Positions 5,949 to 6,679 of a stretch of DNA of 6,679 bases are shown here, in pieces. The notes under the pieces are model-generated. The model was not told the DNA's origin, ran no database searches, and was given only the letters and a program-made list of their open reading frames with translations. Positions within the stretch are counted from its first letter, which is position 1. Every line of letters begins with the position of its first letter. Source of the DNA: Ruminococcaceae bacterium UBA1320. GTDB taxonomy: Bacteria > Bacillota > Clostridia > Oscillospirales > Ethanoligenentaceae. The position numbers and the translations under genes were made by a program. The stretch is from assembly GCA_002306975.1 (NCBI GenBank), contig DBTI01000099.1, positions 1-6,679 of the forward strand, written 5' to 3'.

Positions 5949-6355
5949 AAAAATTTGGTACCGTCAAGCGTTTTTCTCTTTTGTTAAAAAGCGCATCTCC
6001 AATTGCAGCCGATAAGGCTGTAAATTCAGGTACTTTTATTTTAAAGTAGTATAATTTTTATAACCCATGTAGACCGGCAAAAAATTAGTGGGAACGCGTC
6101 CTAAATAGAAAAAGCGGACAATAAAACCCTCCTGTCGTAAGTTAAAAATTACGGCAGGAGGGTTTTTTATTGTCCAATATTTTAACCTATAACAGCTTTG
6201 CATAAGTGTATATGTCTGCCGGAATAAGCAGGTCAATTCAAAAACCATGAATTTAGCATTTTCTATTGCTGTTATTTACTTGTTTAAACACATATTTAAA
6301 TTGTTCGGTTAATAAAATGTTCATGAAACAGTATGACACAGAAAGGGGATATTTT
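5949..6355 (+). other. Gene-free gap after the SDR gene
   Basis: No protein gene is supported in these 407 bases. A short stem (CAGCC, loop GATAA, GGCTG) lies at 6006-6020 without a U-tract. A TATAAT occurs at 6050-6055 without a good -35. The strong hairpin at 6116-6175 is the only convincing element. Past it the DNA is AT-rich, with a 10-base palindrome (TGTTTAAACA, 6281-6290) and the ribosome site of the next gene at 6342-6348. No clear promoter for that gene was found. Confidence 0.6.
6116..6175 (+). terminator. Strong intrinsic terminator within a 60-base inverted repeat
   Basis: The core stem pairs 6125-6140 with 6149-6164 (16 pairs, one G-U) around an 8-base loop. The outer arms GGACAATAAA and TTTATTGTCC extend the symmetry, apart from a two-base bulge. 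The right arm runs into a T6 tract (6163-6168), typical of a Rho-independent terminator on the + strand. On the - strand the tract is four T, so it may also stop leftward transcription. It lies ~170 bases after the SDR stop and insulates the following repeat-protein gene. Confidence 0.85.
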
Positions 6356-6679
6356 ATGCTTCAGCAGATTTTCTATCGTGATGTTCAAGGGCATATTGAT
6401 CATATAAGCTGGAGTGACACCAAAGGCTGGGCTCAAAATCAATGGGATGTAATAAACAGCGCGCCGACCTCCGCTGGTGATTCTGTAACCTTGCTGACAG
6501 CCGATACTCAGCATGTCTTCTATCGTGACAGTAAGGGGCATATTAACCATATTTGCAGGTCAACATCCTTTGGCTGGTATAAAAACCAGTGGGATGTTAC
6601 GGCAGGGAAGCCCGCCGGGGTGTGTGGGCCGCCGCTTTTTTTTTTGGTCGGGGGAAACGAGCAGGTTTTTTACGATGTA
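6356..6679 (+). CDS. Tandem-repeat lectin-like beta-propeller protein (3' end missing)
   Basis: The open frame gives 108 residues up to the window edge. It is built of ~49-residue repeats: unit 1 has IFYRDVQGHIDHISW then QNQWDV, unit 2 has VFYRDSKGHINHI then KNQWDV, and unit 3 begins with VFYD at the edge. Aromatic- and His-rich repeats of this length (FYRD..GHI.HI....W...QWD) resemble the blades of bacterial lectin-like propellers such as the Photorhabdus PLL / DUF346-type repeats, which bind fucose or related sugars in a seven-blade ring. That family link is from memory and not verified. AAAGGGG at 6342-6348 supports the ATG at 6356; in-frame ATGs at 6317 and 6323 have no ribosome site. The repeats begin within a few residues of the start and there is no signal peptide, so it is cytosolic or exported by a non-Sec route. 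No link to the upstream operon is evident. Confidence 0.75.
   Translation, partial: MLQQIFYRDVQGHIDHISWSDTKGWAQNQWDVINSAPTSAGDSVTLLTADTQHVFYRDSKGHINHICRSTSFGWYKNQWDVTAGKPAGVCGPPLFFLVGGNEQVFYDV
6362..6661 (+). repeat. Two direct coding repeats of ~147-153 bases
   Basis: Unit 1 is about 6362-6508 and unit 2 about 6509-6661; a third begins at 6662. Similarity is strongest in the first 36 bases of each unit (TTCTATCGTGA and GGGCATATT are shared) and around CAGTGGGATGT / CAATGGGATGT. The period is 49 codons between the Phe of the two FYRD motifs, consistent with one propeller blade per unit. Confidence 0.8.

Noticed and set aside
6116..6175. Small transposable element (MITE) suggested by long terminal symmetry
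   Set aside because: No target-site duplication flanks it, it occurs once, and a GC stem followed by T6 is fully explained as a terminator.
6036..6248. 70-codon - strand open frame across the terminator
   Set aside because: It reads through the hairpin at 6116-6175, lacks a ribosome site and has no family features.
6281..6290. TGTTTAAACA palindrome as an operator of the repeat-protein gene
   Set aside because: Several 10-base palindromes are expected by chance in a window of this size, and no promoter could be placed next to it.
6296..6550. 84-codon - strand open frame with repeated 'NMPL..TIE' segments
   Set aside because: The apparent repeats are the antisense image of the propeller repeats on the + strand.
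1..6679. CRISPR array, tRNA, rRNA, phage attachment site or insertion sequence
   Set aside because: I saw no spaced direct repeats outside the propeller gene, no cloverleaf-like segments, no transposase or integrase frames and no paired terminal repeats.

Overview
The window looks like accessory catabolic DNA from an anaerobic, low-to-mid GC Firmicute, most likely a clostridial lineage. The reasons are strong AAGGAGG-type ribosome sites ahead of most genes, short intergenic gaps, all supported genes on the + strand, and no oxygen-dependent enzyme. Genus cannot be named from the sequence alone. Both ends cut through genes, so this could be a whole short contig.

Layout: (1) 1-824, the C-terminal three quarters of a zinc-dependent medium-chain (aryl-)alcohol dehydrogenase. 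(2) 960-1376, a single-domain VOC (glyoxalase-fold) metalloprotein with a complete metal ligand set. (3) 1377-1748, a 372-base gap with a probable decayed dehydrogenase C-terminus and a -10-like element. (4) 1749-3164, a 12-helix MFS transporter. (5) 3195-4175, a phosphotriesterase-family amidohydrolase with lactonase-type active-site features. (6) 4259-5086, a metallo-beta-lactamase-fold protein with the full N-acyl-homoserine-lactonase (AiiA-type) residue set. (7) 5098-5130, a perfect hairpin, then a 16-base palindrome. (8) 5163-5948, a KduD-like short-chain dehydrogenase. (9) 5949-6355, a gene-free gap with a strong hairpin terminator at 6116-6175. (10) 6356 to the end, the start of a tandem-repeat, lectin-like beta-propeller protein whose last ~70 bases look error-prone.

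How the genes may work together (inference): the transporter brings in an organic acid, lactone or ester. Two hydrolases of unrelated fold, both from families known for lactone hydrolysis, open it. The zinc alcohol dehydrogenase and the SDR interconvert alcohol and carbonyl forms, and the VOC protein isomerises or otherwise handles an intermediate. The transporter-amidohydrolase-MBL trio is tightly spaced and is the best-supported operon. The real substrate is unknown; quorum-signal degradation and sugar-lactone or aromatic-lactone catabolism are all possible. The repeat protein at the right edge is separated by a terminator and is probably unrelated.
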